Positions 9,853 through 20,873 of a stretch of 24,956 nucleotides of DNA are shown here, one piece after another. The notes beneath the pieces are model-generated. The model was not told the DNA's origin, did no database searches, and saw nothing but the letters and a program-made list of their open reading frames with translations. The position numbers and the translations under genes are program-made. Position 1 is the stretch's first letter. Each line of letters starts with the position of its first letter. Source of the stretch: Cudoniella acicularis (Eukaryota > Ascomycota > Leotiomycetes > Helotiales > Helotiaceae); NCBI GenBank assembly GCA_013054445.1, contig JAAMPI010000825.1, positions 1 to 24,956 on the forward strand. The letters run 5' to 3'.

Positions 9853-10339
9853 GCAGATTTATGCGAGTTCGCTTCATCACGAAGCTTCTTGCCTCGACCT
9901 CTGCCAGACGCAAAGACACCTCCAACAATTGATGACTTCCATGAACATCGCCCTAATTCGATTGCCAGCGCGTCTTTCGGGTGGTTGAAAAATGTTCTGC
10001 GTTTCTACGATAGTATCTATCACGATGTCCTCAACCCTTTTATCCTCGACCGGACGAGAACACTAGAAACTCTCACTATTAACGTTATGTATTCCTCATG
10101 TATGAAGGTAATAACACCTCTACAATTATGTTTGAATTCTAGCTGACATTAGCGTAGGTTTGTATACCTTGCATCATTGCCCTCCAAGAGTAAACCCAAC
10201 CTTTCTAGCTGTTCTTTCCTTCACTCGACGACTTGAAGATATCAAGATTGTTTCTCCCAAATCGCGCACGATTATAAATATACAAGGGGTTGTAATAATA
10301 TACAATCGTGCGCCTCATGTCCAGCAACTCATAATTTAG
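9853..10339 (+). pseudogene. Possible decayed F-box/LRR-like gene
   Basis: A frame from 9853 reads SFLPRPLPDAKTPPTIDD, then SFGWLKNVLRFYDSIYH, then RTRTLETLTINVMYSS, with the spaced Leu/Ile and TLETLTI pattern of fungal F-box-like LRR proteins. A plausible 50-nt intron (10108-10157, GTAATA...GTAG) follows. After a one-base shift, another frame gives TFLAVLSFTRRLEDIKIVS and APHVQQLII, then a stop at 10337-10339. No F-box and no start codon in good context are seen. The family is a guess from composition and spacing; the broken frame is seen directly. The frame from about 10405 to 10662 may be a further relic of the same gene. Confidence 0.25.
10264..10313. repeat. 50-nt imperfect inverted repeat
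   Basis: GCGCACGATT at 10264-10273 is mirrored by AATCGTGCGC at 10304-10313 (10 bp perfect). AT-rich inner arms pair partly (ATACAA near 10280 against TTGTAA near 10290) around a GGGG turn. It could form a hairpin or cruciform. It lies inside the possible F-box-like relic. Confidence 0.6.
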
Positions 10340-11110
10340 CATCGAGGCGGCTACCAACCCAAGCAGGGAAGACAAAGTGGCTCCATATGTAGTCGAGTAG
10401 CGGATTGCGATCTTACGAGACGGTTCCATCGAAGTCGATCAAGCCGGAACATTGCCAAATTCAACTATTTGTAAACAAGAGTAGTTCTGTGAATCCAATC
10501 CTTGAAATAAGACTCAAGGGTGTAGGTGAGAAGATACAAGCTGTAGTTCGGCCCACTTTCTATTGCCTACGGAACAGAACTCATTCCCAACGATACCAAA
10601 TTTCTCTCAAACTCAAGGAGTTATGGACCAAGGTTTCCCCCAGAAAAATACCTTACGATTAGCGTTTTTAGCTGTGCCAGTATTGAATAATACTACGTCG
10701 AAGTTCTGAGATACCAACTCAACTAGAAGCACACTTGGAAGGCATCTAATTAGTGGACTGACAAGGCTCTCTCTGGGGCGCGTTTATATCATACGCGGGA
10801 GGGCAAGTTCGTGTCAGTGAAATATTCCGTCTCACAGCTCTGATTTGTCTCCATATCGTCATCGGGGATGTGGCGGTTCTCTGAAATCCGCAAGCTCACT
10901 GAATGTTTCCTTGCCGCATTTGAAACTTTCGCCTCATCATTTGAGGAGCGTGCCTTGGGGTGTTGGCCGCATAGCCATAACAGAAGCACAGAAGGATCCA
11001 TCTCGGGGAATTTTAGTCCTTGCATCAAAGGCTCCAATTGCTTCGAGAGACAATAAGTAGCTTGGAGACCACGGAAGAACATCAAGCGAAGAAGACAAGC
11101 GACCTGGTAC

Positions 11111-11239
11111 CTTTGAAAGCGATCCTGTGAAGATCTTTGCAACTGTGAGATATTAAGAAAAGGATCGGCAAGCTGTTTCGTCCACTTTGGAAGAGGACCT
11201 GTGAATATCTTTGCCGCTGTGAGCTCTTTAGAAAAGGAC
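11111..11239. repeat. Direct duplication, two units of about 55 nt, period 74
   Basis: Bases 11111-11165 and 11185-11239 align with no gaps at an offset of 74, sharing CTGTGAA, ATCTTTGC, CTGTGAG and AGAAAAGGA. In one plus frame both copies read alike (DPVKIFATV and DLVNIFAAV), but a stop interrupts the first unit. It looks like an old tandem duplication in a former coding region. Confidence 0.6.
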
Positions 11240-11516
11240 ACCAAAGGGATCCAGCCCACTCGCTTGACCACATAATTTTGCTGGTTCGAATGACGAATCG
11301 ACCTTTTTTGTTTCCTACAACACACAAGGCCTCGAAGAGGCTCTCAGAAAATCCTTGTCTCCGTCGCCTCATGTTTTAGTAAAGTTGCTTTTATTCTGTT
11401 CTGCTAGCCTGACTTTCTCATTCCTCTTCTAACCTACACGTTACCTCGAATGCTTCAGTACATCCCCTAATCAAATATTTAAGCAACCCCTCTAAACATA
11501 TCTCCCCCAATTGTTG

Positions 11517-11535
11517 CGGGTAGCTAGCGTTGCCG
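11517..11535. promoter_or_regulatory. Possible zinc-cluster factor site, CGG-N13-CCG
   Basis: TTGCGG (11514-11519) and CCGCAA (11533-11538) form an inverted repeat with 13 bases between. Paired CGG half-sites are bound by Zn2Cys6 factors. It lies about 455 nt upstream of the dehydrogenase ATG. This is a motif observation only. Confidence 0.25.
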
Positions 11536-11988
11536 CAATCCGGTAACGCGGGGAGATTATTAAACATACTTACATCTCAGACTGCACGTTGGCATCCTTG
11601 AGTGCCGAACATTGCTTGTCGGGCATCTTTCTTTATTAAATGAAGACATTTTCGGCCGCAAGATTACTGATATCTATTTACTGCTACTTTCTCTATATCT
11701 GGCTTCATGCTGCATTCGTCCGTATTGATTTCAAAGATGGACCGGGTAAACTGTTTTTCTGCAAGCAATCAATCGAGGATTAGTCGTCCGCAAGCTGAAG
11801 CACGACTTTTGAGATGTTGTTTTCTTGGCAATGATTCGAATACTTAAGAGGCCGTCGGCCTCGATATTTATTTTCTGTTCACAGCAAAGAAATTCATTTA
11901 CCGTGAGCAACGCATTGTAACCATCTACTTAAAAATTTCCAAACTTTTTTCAACTATCCATTTCAAACCAAATCGGGTCTACTTCAAA

Positions 11989-12910
11989 ATGTCTTCCAAC
12001 ACAACCATCCTCATCACAGGTGCTAATAGAGGTCCGCTCTTTCCTCACACTCTTTTTTCCCATCTCTTCCACTAACAACACCCAGGAATCGGTCGCGCAA
12101 TCACAAAACTCTACCTAAGCCGCCCAAACACCACTCTTATTGCCGGTGTCCGCGACCCCACCAACACCACCACAACCGCATCACTCTCCACTCTCCCTCT
12201 CGGCCAAGGGAGTAAACTCGTCATCGTTAAAATCGAGAGCAGCTCAGAAACAGACGCCAAAACCGCCATCTCGACCCTCCCCCAACACGGCATCACACAC
12301 CTCGATCTCGTAATCGCCAATGCCGGGATCGGGCATTACTGGGCCAAGGCAAGAGATGTGGATATTGAGGAGTTGAAACAGCATTACCTCATTAATTCCA
12401 TTGCGCCACTTGTGCTGTTCCAAGCTGCTCTTCCGCTATTGAAAGCCTCAAAAAGCCCTAAGTTTGTTACTATCAGCTCGGCGCTGGGAAGCATTGCTGC
12501 AATGGAGAATATCCCGTTACCTTCTGCTGTGTATGGGAGTAGCAAGGCCGCTCTCAATTTTACAACGAGAAAGATTCATCAAGAGGAGGGCGATTGGGGG
12601 TTGGTGGCTTTTAGTGTGCATCCTGGGTTTGTCTTCCCTATTCTTTTATTTTAGTTGAGCTGTGCTGATGTGATAAATAGGTGGCTCAAGACAGAGCTTG
12701 GAAACGCAGGAGCTGCCGCCGCCGGCTTACAGGAGGCACCAGAGACTTTGGAGGTTGTCATTCCACAACTGGTGTCGCTTGTAAGTAGACCTCTGCATGA
12801 CTTGGCTTTTGTTGTAACTCTACTCACAATGCTTATAGTTCGATACCGCGACCCGCGAGAAATCTTCTGGCCACTTCCTTACTTACAATGGGACGGACTT
12901 TCAGTGGTAG
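11989..12910 (+). CDS. Short-chain dehydrogenase/reductase (SDR), norsolorinic ketoreductase-like
   Basis: NAD(P)H-dependent oxidoreductase of the classical SDR fold, with unknown substrate. Exons are 11989-12031, 12086-12626, 12681-12780 and 12839-12910, giving 251 residues, the usual size. Introns are 54, 54 and 58 nt; the first uses GTCCGC and the second GTTTGT as donor, and the first has an ACTAAC branch site. Key motifs are the cofactor loop TGANRGIG (residues 10-17), IANAG (91-95), a catalytic Ser in TISSALGS (143-150), Tyr164 and Lys168 in YGSSK, and HPGWLKTELG (193-202) after the active site. The C-terminus ends FLTYNGTDFQW. The N-terminal pattern (RPNTTLIAGVRDP, GSKLVIVKI) resembles the fungal group that includes the aflatoxin ketoreductase AflD/Nor-1, but also many uncharacterised enzymes. 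No biosynthetic cluster lies beside it, so a role in secondary metabolism is not supported here. Confidence 0.9.
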
Positions 12911-14226
12911 TTTGACAGTTGATGTTCAAGACAAGTTTAGCTAATTGCTCGGAGGGCTTTGAGAGATATGGTTTTGAATCTCTACAAAATCAAAGACGCT
13001 CTTTCATTCTTGCTGTTACAGGTTTGGACGCAAGCTTGATCTTTTTGGTTCGCGATAATGTTTAAGATTTTCAACAGAATTCCATTTTTTAATTCCACCT
13101 TTGAACTCTGCGTATGTTTTACGAATAGCGACTGGCCATCAGATCAATTCTATGTTTTGTTGTCATTTGAATGCTATTGATCATACGCTTACTTGCCCAT
13201 AAGCCTGAACACTATTACACTTTCCACCGAGCGCTATGATTCACATTTTCACCGCACAATCTCATGTTCAGAACCTACTTTCTAATATTAACTTCACTGC
13301 TCCAGGGGTTTGTATCTTATATAAGCCAACTCAACTAACTACCCACACGCCTCAGTTGCTCTCTAAAAATAACCGTTCCTCTCGTCTCATTTCTCACACA
13401 CGCACGCACCAATCAAATCAAATTTAAAAACATTTTAGAAAAATAACATAAGCTTTAAAGCAACACCTTGAATCTGAAACAAACCTCACTCAAAAGCTAT
13501 TATGAACATAAAATCCTTCCCTCGCATAAATCCACAATCGAGATTACGACGCAAAATCCCAGCGCCTACCCTACAAACCAAAAAAATATAAAAATAACCC
13601 AACACAGGAACGGCGCGGTGCGGCGCAATAATTACACTTCTGACCACGCACGTACGCCCTTCCTTCGTATTTCGTAATGAGCCCCAAATCCAACACTCTG
13701 ACTCAGCCCCAAACCAACCAGCCTTAGCCGCAATTTAAAAGCAATACCCGGCTCCCGGCACATACCCCTTAAATACCATTTACCGAGTGATTCTAAGCCT
13801 AAACTCCGTAATATTGTATGTAGGACTGCGGGAGCAAAAAATGGGTGGAGAGAGAGGATGAGTGAGAGTCGTAAACTGTTATTAGCTTTTTTGAACAGTT
13901 CCGGGATTTCGCGACAGATGAAAATACCTGTGTGCGCCTGGAATACTGATGAAAATACGGGTAAGGGATTTGATTTTTTTTTTAAATATCTCTGCTTCTG
14001 TAAATAATTTAGTAGCTTGACGATTAAATGCCTGATTGTGGGCTACTTTTTTCTCCGTCCACGAGATACGTACAATACCTGCTCCTGCGATTAAAATAAT
14101 ACCATCCTTGATGTCCAGGCAGGATTTTGCTCGGTGAGGGGTTTCAAGTGTGATATACGTACAACGGGTGGGGAATAAGCATTTGAGCATAAAGCTTATT
14201 GTTTTTACGTTATCTGAGGAAATCTT

Positions 14227-14243
14227 GGGGGGGGGGGGGGGGG
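14227..14243. repeat. Homopolymer of 17 G
   Basis: An unbroken G17 run, rare in fungal nuclear DNA. Its exact length is unreliable in most sequencing data. Confidence 0.8.
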
Positions 14244-15481
14244 TTTCTGGTAGGTACGGTGCAGTAGGTTTGTAACCCCCTTTTATTTCTTCTATCAGGA
14301 AAAGTAGCGAGAATCAAAGGGGAAGGTACGAGGTAGGTGGTTATGACTGTATATACTGTACGGCTGTGTATATGCACGTAGATGAAATGAATGGATAGAA
14401 GAGAGCTCGAGGTGCTGTGAGCACGCAACACCTCACCATCTTTGTCGCCTTTTCTCGTCGCCCTGTGAGAGGTCGATCGAAAAACTAGGTATGACTTGCA
14501 GTAGCGAAAAATAATAATCCCGGGTCACAGTGGTTGGCTGCTGCATGCAGTATGAAAATGTCAATTAGATACGGTAATGATACTCTATGGGAGGTGTTGA
14601 ATCTCCTCCTAAGCCCCTAACATGATTTGGGGGTCTTGAAAATAAGGCTCACTTAAATAGCCTGGGTGTTGATGTATAGCATTGTTGATGATGCAGACGT
14701 GATCAGGTAGTCTCTTGGAAGCGACTAGGATCTTTTTTTTTTCTGTCCGTAATGCAGTAGTTGAGTTGCTGTGATAAGTGATATTCATGTTTGATAGAGA
14801 GAGCCAACTTCTCCTTAAATTTGACAACGAACTGGTTGGGGTAAAATATTGAAAATGAGAATGAAACGTAAAAAGGGTGAGTACTGGCTCAGAAGCCTCA
14901 GTTAAAAGAGAACGCTCAACTTTGACACCACTGCTCACAAACATCATCCCGAACGGCGATATTATACAATAGTTATATTCGCATATTGCAAATCTCTTTT
15001 CGATCCAACGTACCCAACTATCAACTACACTTCCCAAGATCACACTACCTACCCCAATTCTCCCTCTTCCTATATAAATATGTTTATATCACCCGAAGGT
15101 CCAAAGCATCAAATGATTGTATTTCCATACGAGCCCAAACGCCAGGCACCAATTCCCAAATCCGCTATACAAAGCCCAAATCCAACCACAAAAATGCAAA
15201 TAAAGTGAGCACCTTTGGAATTTTCCAACGCCACCTGAAAATGCTAGTTCGTCCATCAGATCGTTCCTCTCCTCGCTGTCGCTAGGGGTATCGTGATTCG
15301 CGCCTTGTCGATTTTCTAGCCTCCTTTCAAACCTGTATACTGTTGCTAACATACTCCAAAAGCTTGTTGAAATGTTCAAAAAAATGATTTACGCCGAGTC
15401 ATAAACGCCTTTAAATGCTTGATATGACAAATAAAATATCTGCAGCACAGGTGATCCCTGTGCTGTGCCGAGTTTTGTTGA

Positions 15482-15499
15482 TGATCCAGTTGATCCCGA
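15482..15499 (+). repeat. 18-nt dispersed repeat, copy A
   Basis: TGATCCAGTTGATCCCGA, identical to 18342-18359 in the same orientation. It lies about 113 nt past the LicD stop codon. Confidence 0.5.
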
Positions 15500-15611
15500 T
15501 TGATCAAATTTGTGCATTGATGATTTCCAAACGTTTGTGGTCATTCCTGCCTCTGTTCGAATCGAGCCTGGGGTGGTGGGGACGCCGATTTCGTGGGACC
15601 AGGCTCTTGCT

Positions 15612-17218
15612 CTATCCTGCTTTGGGAGGTTCGGCCTTCTGCTCACCAGCAGCCTTCTTCTTGGCAGCAGCAGCCTGCTCCTCCTCTTGTTTCCTCTTCT
15701 GTTCCTTAGCTTCTGCATCCTTGATAGCCTTCTGCTCTTTCTCTCTTCTCTTTTCCTCTGCCTTCTTGACTTCAGCCTCCCGCTTCGCCTGGGCAGTGAG
15801 AATCTTTTCGTCGGCTTTTTGCTGCTCATTTGGCCGGTTGGGATCGGGCTTATTCGCTGGTGAATTTTGCTCTTGCTTAGGCTGTTTTGTTATGGGCGGC
15901 TTCTCAGGGGAAGCTCCAGCAGGCTGCCCCTTCTGTTGTGATTGGGTTTTCTTCTCTTCCTTCTTGGGCTCTGCCTTCTTCGGTTGTGCCTTCTTCTTTG
16001 GCTCTTCTTTCTTCGGTGGTGGCTTTTTAGAATCAACATTTTTAACAACCGGTATCCACTCGAGTTTATCTTGATCGAAATGATGACTTAAACGTTATTA
16101 GTATGCGGAGGACATGGAATCTGAGTGGCTTACTGTTCAAAGTCTGTCAAGGTGAGTGCTTTTGCATGATACTCAGCTTCCAAGATCTCCTTATAAGCAA
16201 AGGGAATTTTCGCAGGTGTTCCCTCAAAGAATGTGTCTCGTAAAGGGAAAACGTATGTATCCTAAATCTGTCAGCACATTCATTATGGCTCTTGCGAACT
16301 GGCCTACCCTATATTCGTGTCCATCCTTGCAACTCAGCATGCCTTCGCCAGCGGGATGCGTCCAGTTGTATCGAGCGGTGGTGATATCAATGAACAAACC
16401 ACTCGTTGTGTCAACCCATCTTGCATCGATGACATTCAACTTATCGGTCTGCTCGCGATTAACGTAGTGAGGGTTCACTTCTATCATATAATCCCTCCCA
16501 TCCGGTATGCGCGGTGTCTTGTAGTGAAAGACGGACATGTTGTAATAGGAGGCTAGGTAATGCATCGATGATTCCGACATTTGAACATCCGAGTCTGAAT
16601 CCCATGGGAGAATCTAGGAAACAAATCTTAGCTAAAAATCCAAGCACAATTCAGAATATACATACCTTGCGATTCCACCACCAACCCAATAATGTGCCAT
16701 GAACCAACCATGTTTCTACTCCAATGTCGGCCATTGTGGCCAAATAGGTTTGAATAAGGTTCGACAACGCTTGTTTTCGTTCCCGGTAGCCCAACTCGTG
16801 GTCCGCGAACCTGTTACAGAACGGTCAGCCCTGTATTTATGATACCGAACGCTTGGCACGCAAGAAATCTCCTTACCTGCCATCGTAATGCGGATGGAAT
16901 CTGCATCAATCACATAATTCATTAGCGCTTTATCCATTTACCCCCCCTTTATTGCTGTCGCAAAATGGCGTCAAAGTGTAACTCACATGCTTTCATCTAT
17001 GGACGACGGGCCGTTAGCATCCGCTGCGAAATAAACACGACACCAGATGCCAGGGGAGACTCACGAAAATATTTCTCTTTGGGATCACCACCCTTTCCAC
17101 TCATGTCCTTGTGCATCTTCGTTCGCACGCTGAGGAAGTCCGCATCGCGTTTTTCAATTGGCACTGCTGATGCCACAAAGAGTACGGCGGGCAGCGATAG
17201 CAGCCACGTGAGGCGCAT
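15612..17218 (-). CDS. LicD-family protein, secretory, with Lys/Glu-rich C-terminal tail
   Basis: LicD proteins are nucleotidyltransferase-fold enzymes linked to phosphocholine or other phosphodiester transfer onto glycans. Exons are 17218-17065, 16996-16987, 16900-16877, 16810-16666, 16613-16308, 16261-16134 and 16086-15612, giving 413 residues. Introns are 68, 86, 66, 52, 46 and 47 nt; GCTAAC (intron 1) and TACTAAT (intron 6) are good branch sites. Residues 1 to about 18 are a signal peptide, followed by a Kex2-like EKR. The conserved block ESIFHPHYDGRFADHEL is stitched from exons 2-4, including a 10-nt microexon. The catalytic signature is HGTLLGWWWNRK (100-111) and ILPWDSDSDVQ (112-122), with acidic Asp116, Asp118 and Asp120. 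RWVDTTSGLFIDIT (176-189) and FPLRDTFFEG follow. Residues from about 276 to 413 are low-complexity Lys/Glu/Pro/Gln/Ala, probably coiled or disordered. It likely acts in the Golgi or outside the cell. The acceptor substrate is unknown. Confidence 0.9.
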
Positions 17219-18341
17219 CGTGGTCGCAGCTTGGATGTTCTGAGATGTCACGACAGCTTTGGGAACTTCTTGGCACAGATAAGCTTCCAACCGCGTCCTT
17301 GGCAATGTCGTCTTCGAAAGTAAAGTCCGGTTGGACACGACTGAGTCAAAAATGTTGTGTGGGGTTGGTTGATATATGAGAAGGATAAAAGTAGCCCTCG
17401 TGTCTGTCTGAAGGCGTTAAAGGAATAAGGCAGATGCAGAGGCTGAGGCGCAGAAATACTGGTAGGTTGTAGAAGTAGGAAGCAGGAAGACAACGTGAAA
17501 GAGAAAATCGGCAAAGCAAGTGGCAACGAATGGCCGGAGGCGCCAATTAAACTGAAGAAGCGTTAGGTAAAAGGAAGCAACGGTGAAAGAACATGGAGCG
17601 GAGGGCGGAGGGCGAGGACGAATAATTATTGGAGGAAGAGGCCTTTGCAGTGAGGAGACAGATAGCAATCTGAAGTGCTAGTGCAGATTTTAGGGAGGGA
17701 TCTAGCCATTTCCCCTGTCTTGCCCCCAAACCATGCGGGCAGCGGGCGCGCGCTGAGAACTGCGCAGATGACGAGGCCCCTCGAAGCCAGAAGCCAGCAA
17801 GGGTCATAAAACGAGAGTGAGGTTAGCAGCCTACTAGCCCATGAACTCCTGCCACACTGGTCAATGTTACAGGAATTGTGCTTCCGCCGTCATCCCGTCT
17901 CACGTCCATGCACTATTGCGCCCATCACCATCAACCATTTCACGTCAGCGACTCATCGCAGCAGTACCGTTTATTCCGTACAGCAAGTACTGTACTCCTG
18001 TCGCCTACCTAGTAGCTGCCAAATCCCGAAAATGCAAGGCGTGGGATGTCGCGGAAGGTAGCATCAACCCTAGATTTCATTGGCTGCGTAATTTATTTTT
18101 TCTTTCCCGCCCAGGGCCTTAACTTTGTAGAGTAAAGTGTACGGTAACAGGCGATACCGAACTACGGTACATGTCCTTTTCAGCATGTGGCGTGTGGTTC
18201 CAATATTTCGCGACACCCATTCTAGCCTTAAGCTTCATTAGATTACAGTGCCCTGTACTCCGTACAGTAGAAAAGGGCAGAGTTTTAGAGACCTGAGCCC
18301 CCATTTTGAAGTTGTTGATGCTATCTAGATACGATCGTACC
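17219..18341. other. Upstream region of the LicD gene
   Basis: The first 500 bases are purine-rich on the plus strand, so CT-rich on the LicD sense strand, as is common in fungal promoters and leaders. A short hairpin GTACAG...CTGTAC lies near 17978-17994. Frames here look like chance. Confidence 0.45.
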
Positions 18342-18359
18342 TGATCCAGTTGATCCCGA
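18342..18359 (+). repeat. 18-nt dispersed repeat, copy B
   Basis: Same 18 bases and orientation as 15482-15499; the similarity ends abruptly on both sides. Confidence 0.5.
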
Positions 18360-20873
18360 GACAAAGGAAGACGGCGAGCTGCGATGTCAAGCAAGACTGT
18401 CAAAGACTGAAGACTAGAGGACTTGGGCCCTAGTGTTGACTCGGTCACACGAGTAGGCACTTAACAATGCTATGTCGCGTGCCCTACCCTGTCCTCCAGG
18501 ACGGGCTCCACCAACTGATGCGATATCTCACTGGTTTCCCCCCATTTTATCCCTGTTTGCTTGGACATCCGGCATGGGACGCGTCACCCAGGCCCGAGCC
18601 CGGGGCCAAAGACAAGCTTTTAGACGAGCGCTTGGCATTCTTGGCAAAGCTTGGTTGCGCCTTGCTGGCAACTGGCAGCGGGCTGGCCAGGTTTTTGAAG
18701 GATGAGTACTAAATCAAGCAGTGCTACATACACACCAGCTCTCAGACTGTACCAGCCGAGCCAGTCTGTACCACTTGGTAATCTGAGGACAGCCACTTGT
18801 AGCCTCTGTATTCTGATGGAAAGTGCAAAGATTAGGGGTCTCGAGTGCAGAAGGAACTCCGATTTATCCGAAAGCCAAATGTCTGAAGAAGACTAAAGGG
18901 GTTGAGTGGCTGGCCGCGGCTGGAACCTGCGTCAAATTCTCTCGGCCTGGCTCCCGAGTACCAAGATCGTCGATTGGATTGTGCGCCGGGCCGCCGACAA
19001 TCACAAATGATGATATAAAGTTTTGTTGCGTCGTCGTGCTTTTTGAAGTAAAATAACAATGCTGCTGCGCTCCTCGCGCTCCCAGCCTCATCCGTACGGG
19101 GAAAGTGATGCGATGCGAGTAATCTTCCGTTTTGGGAGCGGCGGAGCGCGGAGGAAGAATCCGCATCTCGGTCGGAAATCAACAGCTCATCCCAATCAGA
19201 GACACCTCGTAAGAAACGAAATAAGGGCTGTAACCGACTTGACGCTGTAAATAATAAAATAATAGCAAGCTAGCGATGATCTGTCCTTGCTTCGTAAACA
19301 TGCCGGGCTCGGTGGATAGGGTTACAGAAAATTCGGGGTTTTCTGAAGTTTTCTGAATTTAGGTGCAGGAGCACGTGGGCGTTTCAGGCTTATGTAAGTA
19401 GGGTCGGCTGAAGGAAAGTCGTTGCGGGCTGCTTGATCTTCCGACGATTAGAACGATCCGTCTCCAGGTCTATTTTGGTCTCCAACCGGCGAAGGCATCG
19501 ACATCGATAAAAGGACCCGCAGCGGCTAGAAACTCTAGGCTCCACTACCAAAGAACAAAACTCTATCCCTTTGGGCCACAATGCACTTTCGTTACAGCGT
19601 CGTCATTCTTCCAGTCCCTATTACGTGTCCGCAGGATAATGGCGATGATCAATACTTAAAAAGAGCTGAGCTCTCTACGGCTGCTGATTCCGAAATAATT
19701 ACTACCGACCATGAGAATACGATATGAATATCACGCGTGCGATTAATTGCTGCGCATCTATTGACTTGGCGTTTGCAATTTCTATCCGCGAAAAAGCAGT
19801 TTCAGAAAGCGCAATCTGGTCGACAATTTGAAATCCATCTACAAATCTGAGATCTCCAGATAACGGTCAAATTTGTTAAACATGCATTGTCAAGATTGGG
19901 AATGGTGCTACTAAACTCACTCGAGGAACGGTACGGAGGTACAAGTATGGTATATATTCCTTTTTTGCCAAGGCGATTCTTTACATTGCCTCGAAACCTT
20001 GGTCTATCTCCCTGCGTCGAATTTCTGTACTACCGGCATCGCATTTTGTTTTCAGTCTTAGAGCAGGTTCAGCTTTTTTCTATAATATACTGAACTCAAA
20101 AAAGTGAAAAATGGTACGTCAAACCAACACTCCGGGTCTCTCCCCTTTCTCTTCTCAAAATACAATCAATCGTTGGCGAGCAAGACAGTGCATGGTTCAT
20201 TCTCCAAATTTCGCCGACCCCCAACGAAAATTTTAAACTCAAGCACCACGAAAACATTATACCACAAGTTGTAGGACAACGAGAAAAGCGAAGACGAAAG
20301 CTGGTATTGATGTCCTTGTAAGGGAAATACGACAACTTTTCACCGCGATTAAGTTTTGCAATTTTTTGGATGAAGTCCCTGACGAATTCTTTTCTCCATT
20401 TCATCTATTTTGTTATCAGGTCTCAATTGTTGAAATTTTGTCAAATTGGGGACTATAAGATTCAGAGCATTGTTTGCTACTTAGAGGATCTTTGCTTGAT
20501 GCGATTATTGCTTAAAACTATTAATCAATTAACGCAAGACGAACTCTTACCCCCCGAGAGAGTAAGAGATTCGCAGGCGGGTAGAAAGGAGGAGTCGAGG
20601 CAAAAATTGCTGGTCCAAATTGCGCGAACTACACTTCATTATATGTGTGTCAAGTTCAGCGCAACGTACTCTTTTTATCGTTGACATGCCTCAAATCGCT
20701 TTGCAGAAAGCATCCTTAAGGGCACAGAGTGAGGGTATTTATCGAGATGACAATGCCCTTTTCCAACGCCAACACAATTCTGTAACGCTAGGACTTCACG
20801 TTCCATGCCTCACAACTTCAGCACTTGAAAATAGCTCCATTGACACGAAAAGGAAAGGAGACAAACCATAGAA
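18360..20873. other. Long intergenic region, no supported gene
   Basis: It runs toward the 3' end of the photolyase gene. Overlapping short frames occur on both strands with no recognisable domain. A region around 18590-18680 is richer in GC than its surroundings. Confidence 0.45.

Larger units (their letters stand above)
10340..11988. other. Intergenic stretch upstream of the dehydrogenase gene
   Basis: A 178-codon minus-strand frame (10789-11325) starts with GTG and matches nothing I recognise. Plus-strand frames over 10845-11380 look like a worn-out coding region with an internal duplication. The last 500 bases should hold the promoter of the dehydrogenase gene at 11989. Confidence 0.35.
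12911..15611. other. Long convergent intergenic region, no supported gene
   Basis: This lies between the stop of the dehydrogenase (plus) and the stop of the LicD gene (minus), so both 3' UTRs fall inside. Much of it is AT-rich with scattered stops. Frames of about 100-144 codons occur but lack family resemblance and splice logic. A G17 run is at 14227-14243, and an 18-nt sequence at 15482-15499 recurs at 18342-18359. Confidence 0.45.

Noticed and set aside
10789..11325. 178-codon minus-strand frame
   Set aside because: It opens with GTG, has no recognisable domain, and overlaps the 74-nt-period duplication, which reads better on the other strand.
13882..15043. Minus-strand frames of 102, 73 and 144 codons
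   Set aside because: No domain, no splice logic linking them, and one spans the G17 run; most likely chance frames.
15389..15863. Long frames overlapping the LicD tail on both strands
   Set aside because: They are shadow readings of the Lys/Glu-rich low-complexity tail; the LicD frame is fixed by splice phase and stop codon.
18338..18362. Resemblance of the 18-nt repeat to the 5' end of small-subunit rRNA
   Set aside because: Only a few words (GTTGATCC-like) match and the similarity does not extend, so no rRNA gene is present.
18119..18460. 113-codon minus-strand frame with helical-looking sequence (LSRDQLDQVRSYLDSINNF)
   Set aside because: The frame starts with GTG directly after an in-frame TAA, has no ATG until residue 52, and shows no family resemblance or convincing splice sites.
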